Source of the DNA: Ariolimax columbianus
Lineage: Eukaryota; Mollusca; Gastropoda; Stylommatophora; Arionidae
Assembly (NCBI GenBank): GCA_036924085.1
Contig: JAVGWX010000005.1
Coordinates: forward strand, 93,131,764-93,195,763
DNA: 64,000 nucleotides
Reading direction: 5' to 3'
Position numbers and translations under genes: made by a program. Shown here in pieces: positions 1-11,559 of this stretch. The notes under the pieces are model-generated. The model was not told where the DNA came from. It did no database searches and saw only the letters and a list, made by a program, of their open reading frames with translations. The first letter of the stretch is position 1. Every line of letters begins with the position of its first letter.

Positions 1-2650
1 TTTATTTCACACTCAATATTTACAAATTATGCATTAAAATAATTTGACACTTCTTTGTTAAAAACATCAACAAACCATTTGCCAAAGTTGGTTGAGGTGA
101 CCTTGGCCTAGTCTAGCGAACTGCCAGGAATGCAAATGACTTCATCTGCGTATATTTGTGACGGCCAATAAAATGAGAATGTCCCATTTCCATACACCTT
201 CCCTATTAATTAAAAAGGCGCATTTGAAGACACATTCCAATTTATTTGGTCATAAATACAACTATTTCCTGCTTTATATACATACAATTTTGGAGGTGTC
301 AAAACGTAGAGTGATCAAATTTCAAAACACCTGAACAAAACTAATTTAAACTTACTAAATAATAACGTTTTTCCACTACCATATCATCCTCCCTCTCTTC
401 TTACTTCACACTCTGTTTCATTTAACTCGGTCCAACAATCAAACTCTTACATAACTTTCACACACGCCCTCAGGGCGAGGCCTTCCCTTTCACTTCAGTT
501 GAGGTTGACCACTGAGATCGCCCTAACTAGCATAGGTACATACAGACGAACACACTTATCCAAGCACTGGTTAATACGTCTTCATTTCGCGTAGTTGACT
601 GCGGTTTGGGGTGGAAAGTACGTGCCTCCGCCAGTAGAATACAAAGAGGCAAGCCTCCGCAACCCGCCCGCCACCCACCCACTAAAAAACACAACAGAAT
701 ATGCTAAAGTCTTTGTTTACCTCATGTATTAATTAAAAATAAAACAGAACAACGTAACAATCACCATCTACGTAAAGTTTCTTCATACCAGAGCACATTT
801 ACGGATCGTAATTATGCTTAATCCATAGTTGTGGGACTTGATACTCAAGCTCAGGGGAGAAAACTGGCTGATCTCAATATATATATTCCGAACACCCAGT
901 TCTCACCTGGCCTTTGCGCGGCAGAACTGTTTTGACTAACAGGATAAGGGGGCAGAAGGCGAGCCACTGGCAGCTTTAAACGAGTAGTTTCTGGCAGAAG
1001 GGGCTCGAAAGCCTAAGACGGCAGCTCATCTAGAAGGAAAACTCTGATTTCAAACCATATGAAGTCTTGCAGATAAGATTCTGGCGTATCTTGTTCGGTT
1101 TTGTCAGATATGGCTGTGCAACCTGTTTTCTGATAACTCTGAAAGTTGGTCAGCATCTACCAAACCTGACAACCGACGATGTGCGAAGGAGCACACGCAA
1201 GAGGATATAATGCCTTATCCAAGAGTGAGGAAAGACAACCTCAGCTGAGTTGTAGCAGAGCAGACCAGGCCCTTAGCCTTGATTGGCGGCTGGTCTAGGA
1301 GGGAAGCCTCGACAGGTGAACAGATAGAGCATCGATCTGCTGATCCGGCAGCTTCTGCAGCTTGCCTTGTTCCAAATGTATTGGTATCACCTTTCCCTTG
1401 GAGCAAATAAGCCAGACCAAGAGAAGGACCCTACTGCATGGGAAACACATGGTCTCTATATTTCTGCCCGAGCTTTGTGCTAAAAGCACAATTACTATCG
1501 TCTAAAAGAACGAAATGAGCCAATGATGATGATATATATATTATCAGATGCCCTGAGCGAGTAAAGTAAGAAGTAAACCTATCCGAAGCTAAGACTTACT
1601 GGAATGAACACCCCACATCATCACATACCGCCGTTTCTGCTATATGATCACTGATTACCGTTTCCTCTTTTTGTAGTTCGATGCAGTGGTTCTATTCTTT
1701 CATCCCCAGTAATGAGAACCTGAGATTTACACAGGCAATAAAAAATATAGAATACGATTTACGAGAGCATTTGTGTGCAGTACATAACATTTCTTGCACA
1801 GCGAAATTAATTTTCGTGCGCGAACGCACTAGCGCGCAGCTTAAAATAAATGTTGATTTGAGCTCATAAAGCCCCATCCCACCCCACCCTACCCCGCAAC
1901 GAAAACAAATCACACACACTTTGCACTGAGAGCTTGTTGTTGAATTCAAAATTAATCTTCTTCTGGACAACGACATATCACTTTAAACTACATACACAGT
2001 CTTTTCCGATATATTATGGCGCATAGAGATAGGAAAGGCCAACTCAAATATACACGTGTCCATCTAATGATGGTGCTTTCATTTGACAATGTCTCCAGTT
2101 GTTTTGATGTTGTTGACCATTTCCCTTCTTCTTGTACACAACTGTCGCCTCGCTATTGAACTGGCTAACCGTACACCCCGAACAGCCGTGCAATACGAAA
2201 AGAACGCCATTTCTGGCTCAACCGGCACCCTAAATTTGAACAGACAAACTTAATCATTTACATGTGGATGAACTTAGGCGAGGTTGTATTTTTTAAACAT
2301 GGATTAATCTACATTTAACCTCTGATCCTTCTAAACGTTTACTCCCATCTTGCTGAGAGCAGACTCAAACCCCAGCCTTGGTTGTCAGCCGTCTGAGAGC
2401 TGATATCACGCTGACCTGAAGGTCTATCCCGCGAGCCACGTCAGAGGTCGGCTTGACCTTATTGTGATTAGTCTGGCGGGCAGACGGCATATATTTGATG
2501 ATGTGATATTAAGTTACAGCCGATACCAACGGATTGTCTATGTCTGGCTGTACATGAGATAGACGCAGCCAAGGGCAGATAAGAATCCGCAGAAGCGGTG
2601 TTATTAGCGAGCAGATGTGCCACAAGAAAATCGAAGTTTCAAGTCTAGCA
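1..2650. other. Unassigned non-coding sequence
   Basis: AT-rich sequence without a convincing ORF; the short open frames overlap on both strands and lack domain signatures. GC-richer patches at about 450-680, 900-1400 and 2340-2600 look like old dispersed repeats but match nothing else in the window clearly. Confidence 0.5.
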
Positions 2651-2654
2651 ATCA

Positions 2655-3295
2655 TGAACTGAAGTCCTTCTCATGATTAGTCTATCTCATGGTTACAGAC
2701 AGTCCTTTACATGTCCCATAACAAGTCCTTTCTCATGGTTACAAACAATCATTTACATGTCCCATAACACGTTCTTTCTCATGGTTACAGACAGTCCTTT
2801 GCCTGTCCCATAACAAGTCCTTTCTGTGCTAACAGACAATCCTTTGCATGTCCACTAGGACCATTTTCATGCTTGCGGACAAACATGTCTACTAGTTAGT
2901 CATGTCCATGTTTGCACATAGACCGTTAAATGTCTACTAATAAATCATTTTAATGTTTACACAAAGACTGTTACATGTCTAGTGATTAATCATTTTCATG
3001 TTTACTTATAGATCTTTACATGTCCGCAATCATTCCATCTAATGGCTACATATAGTTCTTTGTTTACTAAAAGTTTGAATTTGGATTACAGACAATTTTT
3101 TCAAGGCATTTCAAGACAGTTCCTTTTATGGTTACTGATAATCCGTTACATATCTACTAACAGTCCGGTTCATGGTTACGAAGCGTATCGGGGTTTCAAA
3201 TATGCTTTATCATGGTTACAAACAGCTCTACTCAGGACTATAGGCAGTCTTCCTCGTGGATACATACAGTCCGCTTCAGTCAGTATTACAGTTTT
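2655..3295. repeat. Degenerate ~46 bp minisatellite
   Basis: The motif tcatggttac recurs at 2686, 2733 and 2779 with cagtcctttacatgtcc between, then decays into related units (tcatgtttac, ctactaa) out to about 3290. Divergence rises to the right, so this is an old array with a younger left end. The 97-codon frame across its right end is incidental. Confidence 0.75.
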
Positions 3296-3390
3296 GTTGC
3301 TTGTAGCTAAGCAGAAACAATCAGAAAGAGAATAACAAAGCTATAGACACACTACCACACTATACAATTGCAGGATTACGTCATCAGGGT

Positions 3391-3393
<3 letters not shown>

Positions 3394-3463
<70 letters not shown>

Positions 3464-3484
3464 CATATATGTGCGTGTGTGTGT
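3394..3484. repeat. (TA)n then (GT)n microsatellite
   Basis: An uninterrupted TA tract of about 65 bp passes into a short GT-rich tract. Apparent IYIYIY frames on both strands are artefacts of this tract. Confidence 0.97.
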
Positions 3485-3993
3485 CTGCGTGTGTCTGAAA
3501 GCACACAAAAACTCGCGAACATATCGATATATCGAGATCAAATCTTCACAGAACATTCTATGATCGATATCTAGATCAAAGCAACTTATTTCAAGTCGCA
3601 ATGTCGTTACCTTCACTAGTTATGGGCACATGAGTATATGGTTGCACGAAGTATACCGTTTACCGATAGATACGGACACAATAAACATGCCCTAATATGA
3701 TATGCGATCTTCAAATTTGTCGACACCACAGTTCCAATAGAGCGCATGGAGATGTGCACGCGGGTACTTCGGGAGCCAATTCCTAATTAGTAAACGAATC
3801 GTTCTTCGATCTTAAAATGTAAGTATTTCATTGTCTTTTGAAGACACCATTTTAATTTAAAGTACTGTAGTCTAGTGATTATTATAAGGGATTTTGGCAG
3901 GTTGAGTGGGGAAGAGATTGTGAACGGATGTTAGGGTGTGGATTTCGTTACGAGTTTGTTGGCGATAAACAGGGAAGCGATCGGCAGGTTAAG

Positions 3994-4183
3994 ATCTGCT
4001 GCAAAACTGCCCGACATACGAGGACAAGAGAAAGCACATGTGGCCATCACCAGTGGCAACACTAGACAAGCTCAATGGCAGTGTCGACAGCCTCAGGATG
4101 ACCGCTGCTTTTTTCGAAAAAATACAGGTTGACGTTTGACAGCGTACGAAGAAGAAGAAGAAGAAGAAGAAGAAGAAGAAGAA
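3994..4183 (+). mobile_element. GAA-tailed short retroposon with 15 bp target-site duplication
   Basis: The 190 bp body ends in a (GAA) tract (about 4148-4183). It is flanked by gatcggcaggttaag at 3979-3993 and gatcggcaggttgag at 4184-4198, a 15 bp duplication with one mismatch. This is the structure expected of LINE-mediated retroposition with a trinucleotide tail. The body has no RT motifs, so it is a SINE or a 5'-truncated LINE end. Confidence 0.8.
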
Positions 4184-4734
4184 GATCGGCAGGTTGAGAA
4201 GAGACGAAAAGGGCGGTGAGATGAGTGGGATGAAGGGCGCAAAGATGGCACATTGGAGGACACTTTGGAAGTGCAATGAAGATATGACGGAGGGAGGGGT
4301 TAAAACCATTAATTCCTTTCAAATTATCCCGGCAACCCCCAGTGCACCCCTCCTCCCGTGTACCCTTCCCCGGCCCGCACACCCCCTCTTCTTCCTGTGA
4401 GTTTGTTACCTTCATTGTTTCACTTAGCAGGACTGAGACTAACCACCATAAGTACTGCGAGAACATAGAAAATGTAGTGATGGTAAACACAAAGACAAGT
4501 GCTGGCTAGTTAAGCCTCAATTCTTGTTCGTTTTCATTTCTATCGTTGTGATTGGTTAGTATTTATCATTTATGTTGTCCATTGTCAAAAATTATGACGC
4601 ATTAGACGTCCAGTGGGTTTGTTTTTGTTTGTTTGTTTGTTGTGTTGTGTAGGTGGTGAATGTTTGTGTATTCACGTCGAACTGAATCTTGCTTGTCTCT
4701 ATGTTTACCAACAGAACAAAGAGTGCTAGGTAAT

Positions 4735-5235
4735 GTAAAAGTATTAATAAATTATCTCAGATATACGAATGACACAGTTCTCCTGGTTAAACGCAAACAA
4801 AAACTAAATGAATTGGTGATTCAAGTAAAGACTTTTTAAAACAGGTGTATGGATTGGACATCGACACTGAGAAAATTAAAACTGCGAAGATTTGCAAAGT
4901 AAACGTGACATCTAATCTACAAATAAAAAATAAACGGTCAAACAATAGAACAGGTCATGAGCTTTTACTATCTTAGATATACAATAACGGAAAATGGGAG
5001 ATGCCAAATGGAGATCAGAAAGAGAACAGAAATGTCTAAATCTGTTTTCACCAACATGACGTCATATATTGACACTTAAACAAGTCACTCACAAATTATA
5101 AGTTAGAATGATCAAAACTTACGTATTCTCGTCTTTAATTTATGGTATAGAAACGTAGACAACGAACAAGCATATAGGAAGGATATAGGGTCGGCACTGC
5201 TATTGATCTCGTAGGAAGCCTGCATTCACGCTTCA
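4735..5235 (+). mobile_element. Decayed LINE reverse-transcriptase fragment
   Basis: Translating across frameshifts gives NYLRYTNDTVLL, a degraded form of the RT active-site block (normally YADDTVL), followed by KQKLNELVIQVK and later MIKTYVFSSLIYG. These are typical of the LINE palm/thumb region. In-frame stops and shifts show it is dead. Confidence 0.65.
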
Positions 5236-5559
5236 CGCATTCGCATGCTGGTGGTTGGCGTGATAATTGGTTTTACGCGATGAAGTTGCAAGCAGTCCCA
5301 TACACAACCCTTCATAGTCACCATTGGCAACATTCATGGTAAACTTGATGTGCCCAAGTCTTATCTTACTAGAATAGTTCCCAAAAGTTCGCCGCAGAAG
5401 TTCTTAGAGCAAAATAATTTGTACATTGTGTATTGTTTGTTCGTGCAAAATATTTCAGGTTTGTTGAAGTAAAAATACGTAACACGTTCCTAATAACAAA
5501 TGGACAAGGGAATTAGTTCGTGATCATGGATGGACTAGCTCACACTTAGACGGAGCATT

Positions 5560-6420
5560 GCTAGTATGGGCCTCAGAAGTACCCTTTCTTGATAAGCTTC
5601 GTGGAGATACCTTCTTCTACTTCGATCAACTAATGCTATGATTCTAGTCCAGTGAGGTTCGCGAAGGAGACTGTGCGTGTCAGGTCTTCGCCGGTCACCC
5701 AAAGCTTTAAAGATGGCGCATAAGGCAGAACTCAAAATTCTCCAGTTACACCACTGCTCTATGTAGTTCTTGCGTGTTTTCTAGCAATTTCTCTCTGGGT
5801 CAACCCCGCTTCCTTTTGCCGCTAGGTTTCCACATAATCGCCTGTAGCGGGAGCCATCCGCAGCATGTGCCCGGTGCAAGCCAAACGTTTCTTCCTGGGG
5901 ACATTAGAAACATCATTTTGGTTAGACTGTAAATGTACTTGCTCAGTAGTCATGAATTCTTTACAGCCAATGCCCAATATACGTCAAATGCATTTATTTT
6001 CAAATGCATTCGATCTATTTTCAAGCGTCTTTGTTATTTTCCAGCTTTCGCAACCACATGCGAGCACCGAGATGATGATAGATTTGAGTACCCTGAGCTT
6101 TACACGTTTACTGAGTGATGTATATCTCCAAATATTCGTTAATTGGTTGAAGTTATTTGAGCCCAAAGCGATTCGAATAAGAATTTTCAATAGCATCCCC
6201 AGTTTGCGTCACACTGCTGCCTATATTGGGGAAATTCTTAACTTTCTGTATCACTTGGCCATTCAGCAGGACATCGGTCCCTGTGAGTGTGAGGCTCGTG
6301 ATTTCAGTTTTGGTGGCATTTATCTCAAGCCCTATCTGTTCGGTTATGGTTATGTTCCGTTGGTTTATATTCTCCTGCGCTTCATACATATCCCGCGTTT
6401 CATATATATATAAATTCATG
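5560..6420 (-). mobile_element. RTE-like LINE fragment (RT thumb and C-terminal region)
   Basis: The minus-strand frames at 6153-6419 (EQIGLEINATKTEI) and 5984-6196 (FNQLTNIWRYTSLSKRVKLR, then VLACGCESWKITKT) are consecutive pieces of a LINE ORF2 in different frames. 5760-5870 encodes a decayed LINE tail. 5560-5735 is poorly matched and may belong to something else. It is 5'-truncated and inactivated. Confidence 0.75.
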
Positions 6421-6429
6421 TTGTAATCA

Positions 6430-8052
6430 GAAAACGTAATGATGGATAAGCCTTACGAGACACCAGTAACCGCAGACTAACCAGTGCTTTCTGTAGATAA
6501 ATTCAAGTAGAAGTCTTACCCTGCATATCTGAATACGAGATAAACAGGATCACTTCAGTATCATCATCATCTACTTTCCTGTTCGCTTCATCAATGAAGC
6601 ATACGTCCACCACGACAGCTGGTTCACAAAGCCTTATCGCTTGACATAATGCCTGTATCGGAGCAATGGTAACGACTGTTCCAAATCAATGGTTCTGCAC
6701 TATGAGATCGTACCCCACACGCACGACCCTCTGTAATCATCGTTTACGACATGCTTGGAGGGTTAAAGTGGTTCTTTTCTTCTTCTTTCAACCCGGATAC
6801 CACTTGGATGATACCTCAGTGTAAATGGCCGATGGCCCTAAAAATCGTGATGATGTTTTACAGGGCTGCACTTCAGACACTATACTAACCCCAAACTACA
6901 AACACCATGCATCCAACACTCCACCGCAATCCACACCCAACTCCAAACACCGCCCCACCTCTCCCTTACCTTACTAAGCCACGCCTTTGGCCGACCTTGA
7001 CAGAATCAGAAATAATGCATGTTTTAAATTAAGCATTTCTTAAAGTCACGTGTCTAGGATTTACATGTTATTGCAAACGTTATTTAGAGCCAGAATTTCA
7101 CTATCTCTCAGGGCCGTGCCGACTGGTGTAGGATATACTACTTAGCTCTGCATCCTCGTGCCCGTAGTTATGTTTTTCAAATATGTTATTGACTCACTTC
7201 CATCAATCAATACATTAAAATGTTGTGTACTCCCTGTGGAGCACAGGTCTTCAACAAATACACAACAAAGCATCCTACCCTGTTCTATCGGTTCCACACC
7301 GACCACCTCCTCCTTGATCTGTCCGTGTATTTGGTGTTATCCTTCTGTTCTAAAAAGTAGACAGGTAAATTTACCATCTTGATAGAGAAAATGTTTCTGT
7401 TTTGGATGGTTGGGTTGAATCTTTATTCGCGCTTTGCTTGTTCATATTAGTTGAAGTTGTTGTGTCTTTTAGCTTGCCTTTCGACTTATTGGTAAATGGG
7501 TAGCTTGTTTGCAGTAGCAATGACACCAAGGAAGGTAAATGACAACAACACATCATAACAATCTAAGACCTAGAACAGTGAAGTCTTAAGCACTTCATCG
7601 CCGATTGCAGTCTCTGTTTTGTTACGACCTTTGTCAATTGTATGATGTTAGCAACTCCAATGTGTACTCTTCTATGTCATGAAGTCAACATTCCTAAAAC
7701 CGCGTTTGCTGTGTTATCTGTATACTTTTTGTCTCCACTTTTATCTGTTGTCATGATGTATTCTAATTTTATTTTTCTCATTACATACTCAAAAACAGTG
7801 GTATCGTCTTTCAGAACTTTATAATCAGCTTGCTAATGCGCGGTGACCTCCAGAAGGATATCTGTATTAGTATTTTTATCCACGTAACTCTCAACATTTT
7901 TTTTATAAATCATCTTCTCTGTAGAATCAAGTGTTATTTTTCCCCGTGTATGTCTTCTCTTTCCTCTTCTTCTTCTGCTTCATCTTATTCTCGTTAATCT
8001 CATTTTTATTATTACTACTCATATTTTTCATCTTAATCTTCTTTTTTTTATT

Positions 8053-8055
<3 letters not shown>
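6430..8055. other. Unassigned non-coding sequence
   Basis: AT-rich with no credible gene. A ~35 bp piece near 7567-7605 (reverse strand) resembles the R5 motif clustered at 59.7-61.5 kb. 7930-8050 is T/C-rich and leads into the TTC tract. Confidence 0.45.
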
Positions 8056-8085
<30 letters not shown>

Positions 8086-8105
8086 CTTCTTCTTCTTCTT
8101 CTTCA
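8056..8105. repeat. (TTC)n microsatellite
   Basis: About 16 TTC units. By analogy with other TTC/GAA tracts here it could be the tail of a minus-strand retroposon lying to its right (8106-8230), but no target duplication was found. Confidence 0.9.
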
Positions 8106-8468
8106 TCATCTCCTTCTTTTATCAATCTCTGGGAAAACAAATAATCTCACCGCTGCACGCCAGATTTCCGGAACCTGAAAGGGGAGCAAAGAATAGCAAC
8201 ACCGTAAACCTGCCAAGCGTGTTGTAAGAGGGGAGTGCAGGAAGGTTGAGCAAGGGACTGAATACCTTATCTTGTAGACATTTAAGACCACAAGAACTTC
8301 CAATACATGGGGACAAGTCAACTAACAACGAAATATACAACTCGAAAATCCAAAACAGAAGCAGGTCCTCTGTCAATATGGCTAATGACGTGATGCTGAG
8401 AAAGCCGCAATAAATCTGCATCGCTGGCTTAACTGTTTTCTTCTAGAAAATTCTATGTATTCATCTGG

Positions 8469-8760
8469 ACATTCTTCTTCTTCTGCTGCTGCATTCGTTC
8501 TCAATCTCCCGCTAAGAGGACTTTCCAAGTAGCAGGATGTAGTCCCGAGAACGGAGTGCGTTGTGTCGCTAGTTTACAGCTTGACTGCGATATTTGCACC
8601 TTTCGGTCCGACACATCCATCTCAAGACAGGAGGACTCGGCCTGTGTTTGTTGAAGACATGGGTTTCTCGGCAAGCTGTGGCAGATAGCCCAGGACAGGA
8701 GGACTCGGCCTGTATTTGTTGAAGACCTGTGTTCCTCGACGAACTGAAAAGTTTACATGG
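8469..8760 (-). mobile_element. R1 SINE-like element, diverged copy
   Basis: Shares with other R1 copies gttctcaatctcccgct, the block around gtgcgttgtgtcgctagttt, and ctgcgatatttgcaccttt. Strand is assigned so that the GAA tract is at the 3' end. The part distal to the TTC end is a different subtype and contains an internal ~32 bp duplication around caggaggactcggcctgt. Confidence 0.7.
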
Positions 8761-9003
8761 CATCAATGTATCATTTGAGTAGTATTGTTTCTAGAATAAT
8801 TTTGAAAACCAAGACGACCGGCCATTCTACATTCGACACACTTTCGGTCTATCTTAGAGATGCATAACAATTAACGTCTGAATGGATAACAGTCATTCTT
8901 TTCTGGCTCACACATTGACATATAGCTAAAACGACTCTGTCCGCGGTTGAGAAGGCAATACGTTTGCAATATGAAAGGGAAAACCTTTTCTAACAACTAT
9001 ATA

Positions 9004-9740
9004 TTGGGGTGTAGTGTTTCTGTTGGGCTATTGTAGGTTGTAATGTAGTGTTTCTGTTGGTCTATTGTAGGTTGTAATGTAGTGTTTCTGTTGGTCTATT
9101 GTAGGTTGCAGTGTAGGGTTTATGTTGGTATGTTGTAGTTTGTAGTGTAGGGTTTCTGCTGATCTGTTGTAGGTTGTAATGTAGTGTTTCTATTGGTCTG
9201 TTGTAGTTTGTAGTGTTTCTATTGGTCTGTTGTAGTTTGTAGTGTAGTGTTTCTGGGGGTCTGTTGTAGGTTGTAATGCAGTGTTTCTGTTGGTCTGTTG
9301 TAGGTTGTAGTGTAGTGTGTCTATTGGTCTGTTGGTCTGTTTTAGGTTTTAGTGTTTTTATTGGTCTGCTGTAGGTTATTGTGTAGTGTTTCTGTTGGTT
9401 TGTTGTAAGTTGTAGTGTAGTGTTTTTATTGGTCTGTTGTAGGTTGTGATGTAGTGTTTCTGTTGGTCTGTTGTAGATTGTAAGTTGAAGTGTTTCTGTT
9501 GGTCTGCTGTAGTGAAGTGTTTCTGTTGGTCTGTTGTAGTTTGTGGCGTATTGTTTCTGTTGGTCTGATATAAGTTGTGGTGTAGTGTTTCTGTTAGTCT
9601 GTTGTGGTGTAGTGTTTATGCTGTCTGTTGTGTAGTGTTTCTGTTCGTTTGTTGTGTATTATTTATATTGTCTGTTGTAGGTTGTAGTGTAGTGTTTCTG
9701 TTGGTTTGTTGTAGGATGTGGTTTAGTGCTTTTGTTATTG
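9004..9740. repeat. Degenerate ~34 bp minisatellite (GTAGTGTTTCTGTTGGTCTG type)
   Basis: About 20 imperfect units built on gtagtgtttctgttggtctg and ttgtaggttgtagt, strongly T/G-biased on the + strand. Unit length varies by internal deletions. Open frames through it are low-complexity artefacts. Confidence 0.9.
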
Positions 9741-10023
9741 CACAGCAAGTCAGTAAATAGGCTACAAATTGCAAAATTTTTGTAAATGAGAAATGAACGT
9801 AAAAACCAGTTATTATTGCACTTAGATTGTCCCTTATTTGTCAATTTACTTTCCACCAACATTGCTACACTCATCTCATGCTGGTCGCTGTATCCGCACA
9901 CCAAAACCTGCAGTGTAGAAGTCGTTGGTCTTCTGTCTCATTCACATTTAAACTTCACTTTCAACCTCTTCGTCATTCACAGAACGCCGCCTACCACGGT
10001 TGGCGTGTAGTACACCAAACCAA

Positions 10024-10697
10024 ACCAAACCAAACTTAACTTAACGTCTTAACACTGGTTTAGAAGACTCTGCGGGATCAAGATGCTGAGCAGCGCATGA
10101 GTTGCAGCGGTCAGCGACAACATAGCTGACTGCTAGCGTCAGGGCCAGCAAACCATAGCTGCCAAGACCCTTCTACACCACCACGCGGTGATCCTGGATA
10201 ACAGGCTGCAGCAGGGCAGACTGGCTAAGGAGAAAAGATCGAAGAGGGAATGCTAACCCAGTACTAAAGAAATGCTTGCTGAAGTCGGATGTGTTGGACC
10301 GAAAGGTGCAAATAGCGCAGTCAAGCTGTAAACTACGACACAACGCATTTTGTTCTCTCGACTACATTCGGCTACTCAAGTCCTTTTCGGGTTTGATAGC
10401 GGGAGATTGAGAACGAACGAAGCCAAGCCAAGAAGGCTCTGCAGGGTCTGTAAACTACCAGTTTCTTTTACATTTCCTTTCTCTAAAAGTTATGTGCATC
10501 CAATCTATTCTTAAATGCATTAATTGTCCCTGCCTCCACTACTTCCTGTGGCAATGTATTTCCAGCATTCACCACTCTCTGACTAAAAATATATTTCCTT
10601 ATTTCTAATCTGGACCTTTCTTTAGTTAATTTGTAGCTATGCCCTCTTGTTCTTGTAGGTGGTTGTATTTTGAAGAAAAAAAACTTGTTATAGATAG
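10024..10697 (-). mobile_element. CR1/L2-like LINE 3' end, interrupted by an R1 insertion
   Basis: The minus strand of 10443-10690 encodes a degraded LINE C-terminus ([23 protein letters not shown], then AFKNRLD-like). The same sequence recurs at 30062-30310 and 49280-49925. The 3'-most ~40 bp lies at 10024-10073, separated from the rest by the R1 element at 10074-10430. Confidence 0.8.
10074..10430 (+). mobile_element. R1 SINE-like element nested in a LINE, with 12 bp target duplication
   Basis: The element runs from gggatcaagatgctg to a degenerate tail (gaacgaacgaagccaagcc). It is flanked by agaagactctgc (10062-10073) and agaaggctctgc (10431-10442), one mismatch. Uninterrupted LINE copies elsewhere carry this site once, so both element boundaries are defined. 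Confidence 0.88.
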
Positions 10698-10699
10698 AA

Positions 10700-11480
10700 A
10701 TTGCTCGGAGCTAAGTCGGGTTGTAATGTAGATGTTCACGAAGTTGCCAACCTAGTTGGTCAATTTTCTACTGAGATATTCGAGACGTATGTGGTCTGGC
10801 ATTGTCATAATGAAGCATTGCTTGCCTATTCGTCAGACGACATTTTCTTCGAATTATATCCCTAAGTGTCAATACAACTTTGCAGTACGACACAGAATTC
10901 GCATTTTCCTCATTCATCTGGAAACAGGTAACCAACATTCTGTAATAATCTGAAAACACCGAAAGCCTAACCTTTCCTATTGATGGCGTAAACTTGAACT
11001 TCTTGACAGAAGATGAAGAAGGATGTTCCAGTTTCTCAAAGTACACTTTGTTTCGGGTCGGTGATGATGTACAGATGATTGATTCCCAGTAACAAACCTG
11101 TTCAGCATGTCTTATCCTACATCTGCAAACTGAAAAAGATTATGCAATGGCATTCTGTTAATGTTGTAATAGTCCGTCAGTTATCTGGGTACCATCCATG
11201 AGCATACTTTCCGGAAATTAAGTCGATCATGAACTATGCTGTTGACTAAACCACGCGAACACCTTATTGCAGCTGCTGCACTGTCCATCTCTGTTTGCCT
11301 GTCAGCTCGAATCATCTTTCCCACCCACCGCACAGATGCTCCAGTTGCAGCCATGACGATCAGGTCAGGCTTCATCAGCAATTCTTTTGCGTCTTTAAAA
11401 AAATGTATCGACCCAGTTTTGTACCGTTTTACTCAAAAAACACTTCTCACCGCAAACATATTCTTTTCAGAATGTTCTTT
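10700..11480 (-). pseudogene. Dead mariner-family transposase
   Basis: The minus strand carries, in order and across frameshifts, SRGLVNSIVHDRLNFRKVC with WMVPR, then LNRFVTGNQSSVHHHRPET, then HPSSSSVKKFKF, and MLHYDNARPHTSRISQ. These match the linear order of a mariner transposase (helix-turn-helix end, first catalytic block, C-terminal HDNARPH block). The first catalytic block, normally TGDESW, reads TGNQSS, so the catalytic Asp is lost. At least two frameshifts are present. It abuts the LINE end at about 10697. Confidence 0.85.
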
Positions 11481-11559
11481 TGTCCATACAAATAACCTAC
11501 AACGGCACGTTGTTCTTTGATTATACACTGTGCGAAAAAGGACGCCATTTTGTATCTAG

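Noticed and set aside
3341..3616. Open frames made of alternating Ile-Tyr (also at 18354-18626 and 26886-27611)
   Set aside because: They are translations of TA dinucleotide tracts, open on both strands, with no unique domain.
7931..8227. Phe-rich or Ser-rich frames over TTC/GAA tracts (also 3989-4309 and 25118-25362)
   Set aside because: Microsatellite translation; the flanking residues have no family resemblance.
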